Of a stretch of DNA of 10,232 nucleotides, positions 1 to 6,625 are shown piece by piece. Each line of letters opens with the position of its first letter. Within the stretch, counting starts at the first letter, position 1. The notes under the pieces were generated by a model. It worked only from the letters and a program-made list of their open reading frames with translations. It did not search any database and was not told the DNA's origin. This DNA comes from Actinomycetota bacterium (lineage in GTDB: Bacteria > Actinomycetota > Thermoleophilia > Gaiellales > Gaiellaceae). A program made the translations under genes and the position numbers. The stretch covers positions 1 through 10,232 of the forward strand of contig JACCWU010000201.1 in assembly GCA_013697465.1 (NCBI GenBank), written 5' to 3'.

Positions 1-215
1 GTGTATTGGGAAAGCGCGAGAAACGGCAGCACGGCGCAGCCGACGATCAGCACTCCGCCCATCGTCGGCGTGCCCTGCTTGACGAGATGGTGCGCCGGTC
101 CCTCCGCCCGGATCTGCTGGCCGAGATCCTGAGCGCGGAGCCGCTCGATGAACTTGGGCCCGATCACGACGGCCGAGACCATCGCGAGAAGACCCGCGAT
201 CAGGACAGGGACCAT
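1..215 (-). CDS. mraY: Phospho-N-acetylmuramoyl-pentapeptide transferase MraY, N-terminal part
   Basis: This is the first 71 codons of MraY; the gene continues beyond the left edge. MraY is the integral-membrane enzyme that transfers phospho-MurNAc-pentapeptide from UDP to undecaprenyl phosphate, making lipid I. Visible are a first membrane segment (about residues 3-20, rich in V, L, A and I), a basic cytoplasmic stretch, and the family signature KQGTPTMGG at residues 46-54, followed by the start of a second hydrophobic segment. The ATG at 215 was chosen because the protein then begins with the usual short lead into the first helix. It overlaps the end of murF by 16 nt, and no strong ribosome binding site is visible, so translation probably depends on coupling to murF. 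Position after murF is standard for dcw clusters. The identification is firm; only the exact start is open. Confidence 0.93.
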   Translation of the reverse strand, partial: MVPVLIAGLLAMVSAVVIGPKFIERLRAQDLGQQIRAEGPAHHLVKQGTPTMGGVLIVGCAVLPFLALSQY

Positions 216-1474
216 GCCTCGGCGAAGTTCGCGATCTCCTGCGCGATGCCTTCGAGACCGACGGCGCGTGAGGCCTTCACGAGGACAGCGTCTCCGGGCT
301 GGAGAAAGGCGCGAGCGGCGGACACCGCTCGCTCGTCGTCGGCGGCCCACAGCACGGGGCCGTAGAGCCGCGCACGCTCTCCCACCCCGATCACCTCGAC
401 TTCGAGCTCGACCGCGAGCTCGCCGATGCCGCGGTGAAAGTCCTCGGAGGCGTCGCCGAGCTCTGCCATCTCGCCCAGGATCGCAACCCGTCGACAGCCT
501 CCCGCCCGCTCCACCAGATGGAGCAGCGCGGCGCGCATCGAGTCGGGGTTCGCGTTGTAGGCGTCGTTGATGACGAGCCCGCCACCGGGGAGCGGGAGCT
601 CCTCGCCCCGCCAGGGCGAGAGCCGGATGTCCCGGGCTCCTTCGTCGGCCCTGTCGAGCGGCAGGCCGAGCGCGTCGTACGCGTGCAGAGCCGCCAGCGT
701 GTTGACGGCCTGGTGCGCCTGGGTGAACGGCAGATCGAGCTCGACCACCGTCCCGCCGACGCCGAAGCGCCCATGCCCGTCCTCGAACTCGAGGTCCTCC
801 GCTGCAAAGCGGCGCACCTCGATGTCCTCGCGCTCGAGGTACGGCTCGAGCTCCGAAGCGGCCGCCGGCACGACGGCTACTCCTCCGGACGGTAGCGCGG
901 CGATCGCCTCGGCATTCGCCTTGGCGACCCGCTCGACGGCGCCGAGCAGCTCGAGGTGCTCGGGCCCGATGTGAGTGACGATCGCGACGCCAGGACGCGC
1001 GACGGCGCAGAGCGCGGCGATCTGACCGAGCCCACGCATCCCCATCTCGGTGACGAGCACCTCCGTGTCGGGTTCGAGCCGAAAGACGGTCAGCGGTACG
1101 CCGATCTCGTTGTTGAGGCTCCGCTCGGCCCAGACGGTGCGCGCGTGTGGCGCGCAAAGAGCCCCGAGGATGTCCTTCGTCGAGGTCTTTCCCGTGGAGC
1201 CCACGACGGCGACGACCCGAGCCGTGCTCTTCGAGCGGACGAGCGACGCGAGCGCGGCAAGCGCCGCTTCCTGGTCGTCCGGCACGAGAGTCGCCGCTCC
1301 GCGTCCCCTGGCGTCGTCCACGAACTCCCTGCCGGTGTTGATCGCGACGAAGAGGTCACCGGCCCCAACCTCACGTGAGTCGGCCTCGATCCCCGTGATC
1401 ACCGCGCCCGACCGGCCCACCTCGAGCCGGCCGAGACCGAGGTCGACGATCTCCTCGAGGCGCAGAGGAATCAT
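200..1474 (-). CDS. murF: UDP-N-acetylmuramoyl-tripeptide--D-alanyl-D-alanine ligase MurF
   Basis: MurF adds the D-Ala-D-Ala dipeptide to UDP-MurNAc-tripeptide in the cytoplasm with ATP, completing the pentapeptide precursor. The 424-residue protein has the usual Mur-ligase layout: an N-terminal UDP-binding domain (about 1-85, with DSR at 32-34), a central ATPase domain with P-loop GSTGKTSTK at 92-100 and the NNEIG motif at 121-125, the THIGPEH segment near 168-173, and NDAYNANPDSM at 303-313, which is characteristic of MurF among the Mur ligases. Length is normal. The ATG start overlaps the murE stop as ATGA, and an AGGAG ribosome binding site (1482-1486 on the reverse strand) sits 6 nt upstream inside murE, so the start is well supported. 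The P-loop has Thr where many homologues have Asn or Ser, a tolerated change. Confidence 0.97.
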   Translation of the reverse strand: MIPLRLEEIVDLGLGRLEVGRSGAVITGIEADSREVGAGDLFVAINTGREFVDDARGRGAATLVPDDQEAALAALASLVRSKSTARVVAVVGSTGKTSTKDILGALCAPHARTVWAERSLNNEIGVPLTVFRLEPDTEVLVTEMGMRGLGQIAALCAVARPGVAIVTHIGPEHLELLGAVERVAKANAEAIAALPSGGVAVVPAAASELEPYLEREDIEVRRFAAEDLEFEDGHGRFGVGGTVVELDLPFTQAHQAVNTLAALHAYDALGLPLDRADEGARDIRLSPWRGEELPLPGGGLVINDAYNANPDSMRAALLHLVERAGGCRRVAILGEMAELGDASEDFHRGIGELAVELEVEVIGVGERARLYGPVLWAADDERAVSAARAFLQPGDAVLVKASRAVGLEGIAQEIANFAEAWSLS

Positions 1475-2931
1475 CGGGCAGCTCCTTGTGCGCCGTGAGG
1501 GTGGGCGGCGAGCGCGTCACGGGCCACCTCCCGGTCGTCGAACGGGTGCACGACGCCGTCGATCTCCTGCCCGAGCTCGTGTCCCTTGCCCGCGATGACG
1601 ACGACGTCCCCCGCCTCGGCGAGCGCGATCGCACGGCCGATGGCGGAACGACGGTCGGGGTCGATCTCGACATCGACACCGGCGCCTTGGAGAACGTCTT
1701 CGATGATCGCAACAGGCTTCTCGGAGCGCGGATTGTCGGACGTCACGATCGCGACGTCCGACAGCTCGACGGCGACCTTCCCCATGAGCGGACGCTTCCC
1801 TCGGTCCCGATCGCCACCGGCGCCGAAGACGACGATGACTCGGCCCTCGCCGAGCTCACGAGCGGCTCGGAGGACGGTCTCGAGCGAGTCAGGCGTATGG
1901 GCGTAGTCGACCAGCACAGCAAACGGCTGCCCTTCGTCGATCGCCTCGAGACGTCCGGGGACGTCCTGCACCGCCGCGATTCCGGCGGCGATCGCCTGCT
2001 CGTCCAGATCGAGGAGGAGTCCCGCCGCGACGGCTCCGAGCACGTTCGCGACGTTGAAGCCGCCACGGAGCGTGGTCTCGATCCCGATTCCAGCTGCCTG
2101 GAATCGGCTCCCGTGAGCCGTGAGCTCGAGTGCCTCGGGCCGTATCTCCGCGTCTTCGGCGAGGCCGAACGTGACCAGCGGCGCTCGATGCACGTCGGCG
2201 AGCTCCACCGCGAGCCGCCGGCCCCATTCGTCGTCGATGCTCACGGCCGCAGGCGGTGGCTGCGCACCTGCGAAGAGCCTGCGCTTCGCCGCGAAGTACT
2301 CCTCCATCGTCCCGTGCAGGTCGAGGTGATCCTGGCTCAGGTTCGTGAAGACGAGCGCGTCGAACCGCACCCGGTCGAGGCGTCTCAACGCCGCTCCGTG
2401 GGAGGATGCTTCGAGCGCGACGCTGCGGTTGCCGGCGTCCAGCATCTCCCGCAGGAGCCGTTGCAGGTCTATGGCCTCCGGTGTCGTGAACGGCGCGGGC
2501 CGGCGCTCGCCGCCGACCACCCATTCGACCGTTCCGACGAGCCCTGGCCGGCGGCCGGCGGCCTCGAGTATCGACCGCAGGAGAAAGGCGGTCGTCGTCT
2601 TCCCGTTCGTCCCCGTCACTCCGGCGACCTCGAGCTCCTTCGTCGGCTCGCCGAAGAACGTGTCCCCCGCGATGGCCATTGCCGTTCGGACGTCGTCGAC
2701 GACGAGCTGCGGCACCGAAACTTCGAGCTCGCGCTCGACCACGAGCGCTTCCGCGCCGCGTTCGATCGCCTCCCACGCGAGATCGTGGCCGTCTGTCCGC
2801 TGGCCACGGACGCAGAAGAAGAGCGCGCCCCTCGCGACCTTCCGCGTGTCGTATGCGAGGTCGCGGATCTCGACCGGCCGCGCTCCGGTCACCTCGCTCG
2901 GGGCGAGCGCCCGGACAAGGGCCTCGAGCAT
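1471..2931 (-). CDS. murE: UDP-MurNAc-tripeptide synthetase MurE (meso-diaminopimelate type)
   Basis: MurE adds the third amino acid to UDP-MurNAc-L-Ala-D-Glu. The 486-residue protein shows the N-terminal UDP-binding domain (DTRK near 28-31), ATP-binding TGTNGKTT at 106-113, the EASSHG stretch near 174-179, the lysine expected to be carbamoylated at K216 (in EYFAAK), and DNPR at 399-402. DNPR is the established specificity motif for meso-diaminopimelate; lysine-adding enzymes differ here. This predicts A1-gamma-type, mDAP-containing peptidoglycan. The ATG at 2931 is preceded directly by an in-frame GTG at 2934, and either may be used; no strong Shine-Dalgarno sequence is visible. A 48-nt gap separates it from ftsI, the longest inside this operon, with no convincing terminator or promoter in it. 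Its stop overlaps the murF start. Confidence 0.97.
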   Translation of the reverse strand: MLEALVRALAPSEVTGARPVEIRDLAYDTRKVARGALFFCVRGQRTDGHDLAWEAIERGAEALVVERELEVSVPQLVVDDVRTAMAIAGDTFFGEPTKELEVAGVTGTNGKTTTAFLLRSILEAAGRRPGLVGTVEWVVGGERRPAPFTTPEAIDLQRLLREMLDAGNRSVALEASSHGAALRRLDRVRFDALVFTNLSQDHLDLHGTMEEYFAAKRRLFAGAQPPPAAVSIDDEWGRRLAVELADVHRAPLVTFGLAEDAEIRPEALELTAHGSRFQAAGIGIETTLRGGFNVANVLGAVAAGLLLDLDEQAIAAGIAAVQDVPGRLEAIDEGQPFAVLVDYAHTPDSLETVLRAARELGEGRVIVVFGAGGDRDRGKRPLMGKVAVELSDVAIVTSDNPRSEKPVAIIEDVLQGAGVDVEIDPDRRSAIGRAIALAEAGDVVVIAGKGHELGQEIDGVVHPFDDREVARDALAAHPHGAQGAAR

Positions 2932-2979
2932 CACTGCGTTCGAAAGGCTAGTCGATGCTCACGTCGGCCCGGCTCCGAG

Positions 2980-4665
2980 CTAGCGACGAGACTTCGGCGC
3001 CCACGCATCCGGAGGAACCGCGAGGTGCTGCAGGTTGAAGCGGGCGATCTCCTTGAAAGCGGGTGCCGCGACCGTACCGCCCCAGATCGAGGCGCGCGGC
3101 TCGTCGACCATCACCATGATCACGAGCCGCGGCTTCGTCGCGGGCACGAGCCCGACGAACGACGCGACATAGCGAGAGGTCGAGTAACGCCCGTTCGGCT
3201 CGATCTTTGCGGCCGTCCCCGTCTTTCCCGCAACCGTGTACCCCGGAATCGCCGCCTCCGTTCCGGTTCCCTCGAGCACCACACCGCGAAGCATGGAGAG
3301 CATCTGCTCCGAGACCTCTCGCGAGAAGATGCGCCGCCCCGCGCGGTGCTCGACCGAGACGCCGTCGATGCGGTCGACCAGGTGGGGCTGCACGAGCCTG
3401 CCACCGTTCGCAACGGCCGCATACGCACGGGCCATCTGAATAGGGGTGACGGCGATCCCGTGACCGATCGGCACGGTGCCAATCGTCGAGCCGGACCACT
3501 GCTCAAGTGGAAGCGCGAAGCCCGACGACTCTCCAGGGAAGTCGATCCCGGTGGAGGCTCCGAAGCCGAAGCGCTCGATCCACGAGGCGAGCCGACCCTC
3601 ACCCAGCCGCTGCGCGATGGTGATCGTCCCGATGTTCGACGAGAGCTCGACGATCTGGCGCACGCTCAGCCGCTCGGTCCCCCGCGTGTGCGACTCGCGG
3701 ATCATCCGGTCCGCGACGTGTAGCGTCGGCGCGAGCCGGAACGACGTTCGGGGCGTCACGACTTGCTCCTGGAGGGCGGCGATGAACGTCACGAGCTTGA
3801 ACGTCGAGCCCGGCTCGTAGGTGTCCGTGACGGCCCGATTTCGGCGCCAGTCTGCCCGCGTCGTCGGGAAGCGGTTCGCGTTGTATCCGGGTGCCACCGC
3901 CATCGCGTAGACCTCACCTGTGTACGGGTCCAGCACGATCGCGGTGGCGGCTTTCGCTCCGTAGCGGCGGACCGTCTCGGACAGGACGGCCTCGGCATTC
4001 GCTTGGATCTGCTGATCGATCGTGAGTCGGACGTTCTTGCCCGGCGTCTCCGACCGCGTGCTGACGACGTCGAGCGCTCGGCCCAACGGGTCCTTGACGA
4101 TCGTCTGGCTGCCCGGCCGGCCGCCGAGATCCCGCTCGAGCAGCCGCTCGAGCCCCTCGAGCCCCTTGTTGTCGAGACCCGCAAAGCCGAGCACCTGTGA
4201 GGCAACTCGTCGCTGGGGATAGGTCCGGAGCTCCTCCGGATAGAAGCCCAGCCCGGGCAAGCCGAGCTTTTCGAGCTTTTCCGCGGCCAGCGGATCGACC
4301 TTGCGCGCGAGATACACGAACCCCTTCGACCGGTCCGTGAGCAGTGCGAAAACCGCCGCCGGGTCGAGCCGCAGAGCCTTGGCGACCGCCAGCGTCGCGG
4401 CGCGAGGGCGATCGACCTGCCGCGGGTTGGCATAGACCGTGATCGCCCGCTCGCCGATCGCGAGGGGCTTCCCGTTGCGATCGAAGATCGTGCCGCGCGC
4501 GGAGGGTACGACGACCGTCTCGCGATGCTGCGCAACCGCCATCGCAGCGTATTCGGCGCCGTTCACCGCCTGGAGCCAGAACGCACGCACGAGCGCCGCG
4601 CCGAGCACTGCCGCGAACACCACCGCGAGGACGAAGATCCGCCGATTAGCCGCAGCCGGCCTCAC
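2980..4665 (-). CDS. ftsI: Septal class B penicillin-binding protein FtsI (PBP3)
   Basis: FtsI is the transpeptidase that cross-links peptidoglycan at the division septum, anchored in the membrane with its catalytic domain outside. From the GTG start the protein has 561 residues: a short basic tail, a single membrane helix (about 9-32), a dimerisation/pedestal domain starting at the RGTIFDRNG motif (58-66), and a transpeptidase domain with all three catalytic motifs, STFK at 287-290 (nucleophile S287), SSN at 342-344 and KTGT at 481-484. There is no C-terminal PASTA domain. The GTG at 4665 lies 7 nt after the ftsL stop and has a GGTGA ribosome binding site 7 nt upstream, overlapping that stop. 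A longer reading to 4770 would only add a low-complexity Ser/Arg stretch antiparallel to nothing useful and overlapping ftsL, so it was rejected. Confidence 0.95.
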   Translation of the reverse strand: MRPAAANRRIFVLAVVFAAVLGAALVRAFWLQAVNGAEYAAMAVAQHRETVVVPSARGTIFDRNGKPLAIGERAITVYANPRQVDRPRAATLAVAKALRLDPAAVFALLTDRSKGFVYLARKVDPLAAEKLEKLGLPGLGFYPEELRTYPQRRVASQVLGFAGLDNKGLEGLERLLERDLGGRPGSQTIVKDPLGRALDVVSTRSETPGKNVRLTIDQQIQANAEAVLSETVRRYGAKAATAIVLDPYTGEVYAMAVAPGYNANRFPTTRADWRRNRAVTDTYEPGSTFKLVTFIAALQEQVVTPRTSFRLAPTLHVADRMIRESHTRGTERLSVRQIVELSSNIGTITIAQRLGEGRLASWIERFGFGASTGIDFPGESSGFALPLEQWSGSTIGTVPIGHGIAVTPIQMARAYAAVANGGRLVQPHLVDRIDGVSVEHRAGRRIFSREVSEQMLSMLRGVVLEGTGTEAAIPGYTVAGKTGTAAKIEPNGRYSTSRYVASFVGLVPATKPRLVIMVMVDEPRASIWGGTVAAPAFKEIARFNLQHLAVPPDAWAPKSRR

Positions 4666-4672
4666 GCCGATT

Positions 4673-5023
4673 TCACCGTGGCGCGAGCTCGACGACGACG
4701 GTGGTCTCCGGGTCGGCGAGGACGAGGCCGAGCTCCTCGCGGGCGACGCGCTCGACCTGCACCGTGGCACCGGCGCTCGAGAGCTCCGCGCGAATCTGTG
4801 CCAGATCCGCCTCGAGCTGCGAGCGCTCGCGACTGGCGCGATCGAGATCGAGATTGAGCCGAAGGACGGCGACGTTCACCGCAACGACCCCTGCAAGAAG
4901 GCTCGCGAAGAGGACGATCCACACTACGCCGCCGGCCAGCAGGCGGGGCCGCTCGACCGACCGCGTGCGGCGACGTGTCCGGGGACGTCCGAGGAGCCGA
5001 GCCCCCTGAGCGATCGAGGACAT
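4673..5023 (-). CDS. ftsL: Cell division protein FtsL-like, bitopic coiled-coil protein
   Basis: This small protein of 116 residues fits FtsL, the divisome scaffold that pairs with FtsB/DivIC and FtsQ/DivIB and activates FtsW-FtsI. FtsL is poorly conserved in sequence, so the call rests on position (between rsmH and ftsI) and architecture: an Arg-rich cytoplasmic tail (about 1-28), one membrane helix (29-53), then an extracytoplasmic Leu/Ala-rich coiled coil (about 54-82), followed by a short tail with the REELGLV-type motif near 95-101 common in FtsL/DivIC proteins. The ATG shares one base with the rsmH stop (TGATG), giving tight coupling, with only a weak AAGG ribosome binding site. The alternative would be another septum-forming initiator-like protein of the DivIC family. 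Confidence 0.85.
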   Translation of the reverse strand: MSSIAQGARLLGRPRTRRRTRSVERPRLLAGGVVWIVLFASLLAGVVAVNVAVLRLNLDLDRASRERSQLEADLAQIRAELSSAGATVQVERVAREELGLVLADPETTVVVELAPR

Positions 5024-5982
5024 CAGACCTTGACCGCCACGCGCAATCGCGCAGAGGCCGCTCGCGGATTGCTCTCCACCTCGTGCGCCGAAGGGCGCAC
5101 GGGCCTCGACGTGACGATTCGAAGCTCGGGCTCACGCCCACAGACGCACACGGGGAAGTCGGGCGGGCAGGTGCAGCCCCGAGCGCGGTCACGTAGGAAC
5201 CGTTTCGCGATCCGGTCCTCCAGCGAGTGGAAGCTGATCACCGCCAGCCGCCCCCCGGGCCGGAGCATCTCGAACGCGGCCGGAAGCCCGTGCTCGAGCG
5301 ACTCGAGCTCGTGGTTGACCTCGATCCTGAGCGCCTGGAAGACCCGCTTCGCCGGATGCCCTTCGCCGAATCGCGCCGGCGCGGGTATCGACGCGCGCAC
5401 GACGTCCACGAGCTGACCCGTGCGCTCGATCGGGCTCTCCTCGCGGCGGCGGACAATTCCGCGGGCGATCTGGCGCGCGTAACGCTCCTCGCCGAACTTT
5501 CTGAAGATGGACGCCAGCTCGCGCTCGTCCCAGCTCGAGACCACCTCGGCCGCCGTGAGCTCCTCCGAGGGGTCCATGCGCATATCGAGCGGCGCGTCGG
5601 TCGCGTAGGAGAACCCACGCTCGGGGCGGTCGACCTGCATCGAGGAAAGCCCCAGGTCGAGCAGCACGACGTCGGCTTTCACGTCGTTGGACGCGAGCTG
5701 CCCGAGGACGACGGCGTAGTCTCCGCGCAGGAAGCGCATCTGCACTCCTTGCGCGGAAGCCTTCACCTGGTCGAAGTACGAGCGGACGGTCGGATCGCGG
5801 TCGATCGCAACGAGCTTTCCGCGGCCCTCGAGGTCGGCAGCCAACAGCCGTGAATGGCCGCCCGCGCCGAATGTGGCGTCGACGACCGTCTCTCCCGACC
5901 GGACCGCGAGGAGCCGCTGTACCTCGTCGGCGAGGACCGGGACGTGATCAGCCGCGTTGGTTCGCAAGACGTTCGGCAACAT
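5023..5982 (-). CDS. rsmH: 16S rRNA (cytosine(1402)-N(4))-methyltransferase RsmH (MraW)
   Basis: RsmH uses S-adenosylmethionine to methylate N4 of C1402 in the decoding centre of 16S rRNA. The 319-residue protein has the family's motifs: HVPVL near 13-17, the SAM-binding DATFGAGGHS at 35-44, the acidic end of strand 2 (DRD, 61-63), DLGLSS at 109-114, PLDMRMD at 131-137, FQALRIEVN at 216-224, SFHSLEDR at 250-257, and the Cys-rich CTCPPDFPVCVCG at 270-282. Length is normal. The ATG at 5982 has a GGGAG ribosome binding site (5991-5995, reverse strand) at 8-nt spacing, which decides for this start although it makes the gene overlap mraZ by 35 nt. A GTG at 5970 is a weaker alternative. Confidence 0.97.
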   Translation of the reverse strand: MLPNVLRTNAADHVPVLADEVQRLLAVRSGETVVDATFGAGGHSRLLAADLEGRGKLVAIDRDPTVRSYFDQVKASAQGVQMRFLRGDYAVVLGQLASNDVKADVVLLDLGLSSMQVDRPERGFSYATDAPLDMRMDPSEELTAAEVVSSWDERELASIFRKFGEERYARQIARGIVRRREESPIERTGQLVDVVRASIPAPARFGEGHPAKRVFQALRIEVNHELESLEHGLPAAFEMLRPGGRLAVISFHSLEDRIAKRFLRDRARGCTCPPDFPVCVCGREPELRIVTSRPVRPSAHEVESNPRAASARLRVAVKV

Positions 5983-6379
5983 CGCCTGCGCTCCCTTCGA
6001 TCGCGCTCAGGTGAACCGCCCAGGCAGCGCGGTCCCAGATCTCGACGTGGTCGTGGACCCCGATCACGACGACGTCCTTGACGACCCCCGCATGCTCGGT
6101 GAGGTGCGGAGGGATGATGACCCGACCCTGCCGGTCGAGCTCGGCGACCGCCGCGCCGGCGAAGACGTATCGCTTCATCTCACGTGCCTCGCGGTTGAGC
6201 GAGTCGAGCTCGGCAATCCGAGCCGTGTTCTCGAGCCAACTCGCGCTCGCGTAGACGTCGATACACCGCTCGATGCCCCGAGCGAGGACGATGCCGTCGG
6301 CCAGCGAATTCCGGAAGCGAGCCGGCAACGTGAGCCGGTTCTTCTCGTCGACCGAATGCTCGTACTCGCCGTAGAACAT
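5948..6379 (-). CDS. mraZ: Transcriptional regulator MraZ
   Basis: MraZ is a DNA-binding protein of the AbrB/SpoVT superfamily that forms a ring-shaped oligomer and regulates the dcw operon it heads. The 143-residue length is typical. The two family repeats are visible: DEKNRLTLPARFR at 11-23 and LDRQGRVIIPP at 81-91. The ATG at 6379 gives the canonical N-terminus (MFYGEYEHSVDEK), so an upstream in-frame extension to 6511 was rejected; that extension also runs through the promoter. No strong ribosome binding site precedes the ATG. Its 3' end overlaps rsmH by 35 nt. Autoregulation is likely, given the array of GTGG repeats just upstream. Confidence 0.97.
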   Translation of the reverse strand: MFYGEYEHSVDEKNRLTLPARFRNSLADGIVLARGIERCIDVYASASWLENTARIAELDSLNREAREMKRYVFAGAAVAELDRQGRVIIPPHLTEHAGVVKDVVVIGVHDHVEIWDRAAWAVHLSAIEGSAGDVAERLANQRG

Positions 6380-6410
6380 GGACACCGCCGGTAGGTAGTG
6401 GGCGAGGGGC

Positions 6411-6450
6411 CTCCCACGGATCCCCACTTTACTCCACTTTCCTCCACTGT
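6411..6450 (-). promoter_or_regulatory. MraZ operator: four GTGG boxes at 10-bp period
   Basis: Read on the reverse strand, four consecutive 10-bp units start at 6450, 6440, 6430 and 6420: acaGTGGagg, aaaGTGGagt, aaaGTGGgga and tccGTGGgag. The GTGG core falls at the same place in each unit, so the boxes sit on one face of the helix. MraZ proteins are known to bind short G-rich direct repeats (TGGGN or GTGG-like) with 10-bp spacing in front of mraZ. Here the boxes fill the spacer, the -10 element and the likely start site of the promoter, which suggests repression by blocking polymerase. Confidence 0.8.
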
Positions 6451-6453
6451 CAA
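6426..6453 (-). promoter_or_regulatory. Candidate promoter of mraZ and the dcw operon
   Basis: On the reverse strand a perfect -35 consensus TTGACA (6453-6448) is followed after 16 nt by TAAAGT (6431-6426), which matches four of six bases of the -10 consensus. Transcription would start near 6418-6420, leaving an untranslated leader of about 40 nt before the mraZ ATG at 6379. It is the only strong sigma-70-type element in the gap between the kinase gene and mraZ. The start point is inferred, not shown. Confidence 0.7.
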
Positions 6454-6509
6454 CCCCCTGTGTGACAGCTGCCCGGCTCGTCCAGCTCCCGCGGCCAGGA
6501 TGTCCGGCC

Positions 6510-6590
6510 ATGGAGCTCCGCCTCGTCTTGACGGTGGACGACTTCGATCAGGCCGTCGCCTTCTACCGCGACACGCTGGGCCTGCCCGAA
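6510..6590 (+). pseudogene. Truncated VOC/glyoxalase-family gene remnant
   Basis: Beginning at an ATG at 6510, the plus strand encodes 27 residues that closely match the start of a VOC-superfamily (glyoxalase/bleomycin-resistance-like) protein: MELRLVLTVDDFDQAVAFYR followed by DTLGLPE. This is the first beta strand and helix of a VOC module. After GLPE the frame stays open but turns into a low-complexity Arg/Ser/Ala stretch that from 6626 onward is antisense to the kinase gene, so the rest of the VOC fold (normally about 110-130 residues, with metal ligands) is missing. An AGGA ribosome binding site at 6497-6500 remains in front of the ATG. It appears to be the 5' stub of a gene whose remainder was deleted. 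A functional short peptide is possible but unsupported. Confidence 0.65.
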
Positions 6591-6625
6591 CACCGACGCG
6601 CGAAAGGCGGGCAACGACGCTGCGA

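Noticed and set aside
1486..3723. Long plus-strand open frame (745 codons) antisense to murE and ftsI
   Set aside because: It is a shadow of the two well-supported minus-strand genes, common in high-GC DNA. The protein is Arg/Asp/Glu-rich low complexity with no recognisable domain.
4666..4770. Upstream extension of ftsI as an N-terminal low-complexity tail
   Set aside because: It overlaps ftsL in another frame, is Ser/Arg/Pro-rich by frame shadowing, and the GTG at 4665 has a fitting ribosome binding site.
6492..6508. Small imperfect palindrome around GGCC...GGCC in front of the VOC remnant
   Set aside because: The stem is broken by a mismatch and a wobble pair, has no T-run and is expected by chance at this GC content.
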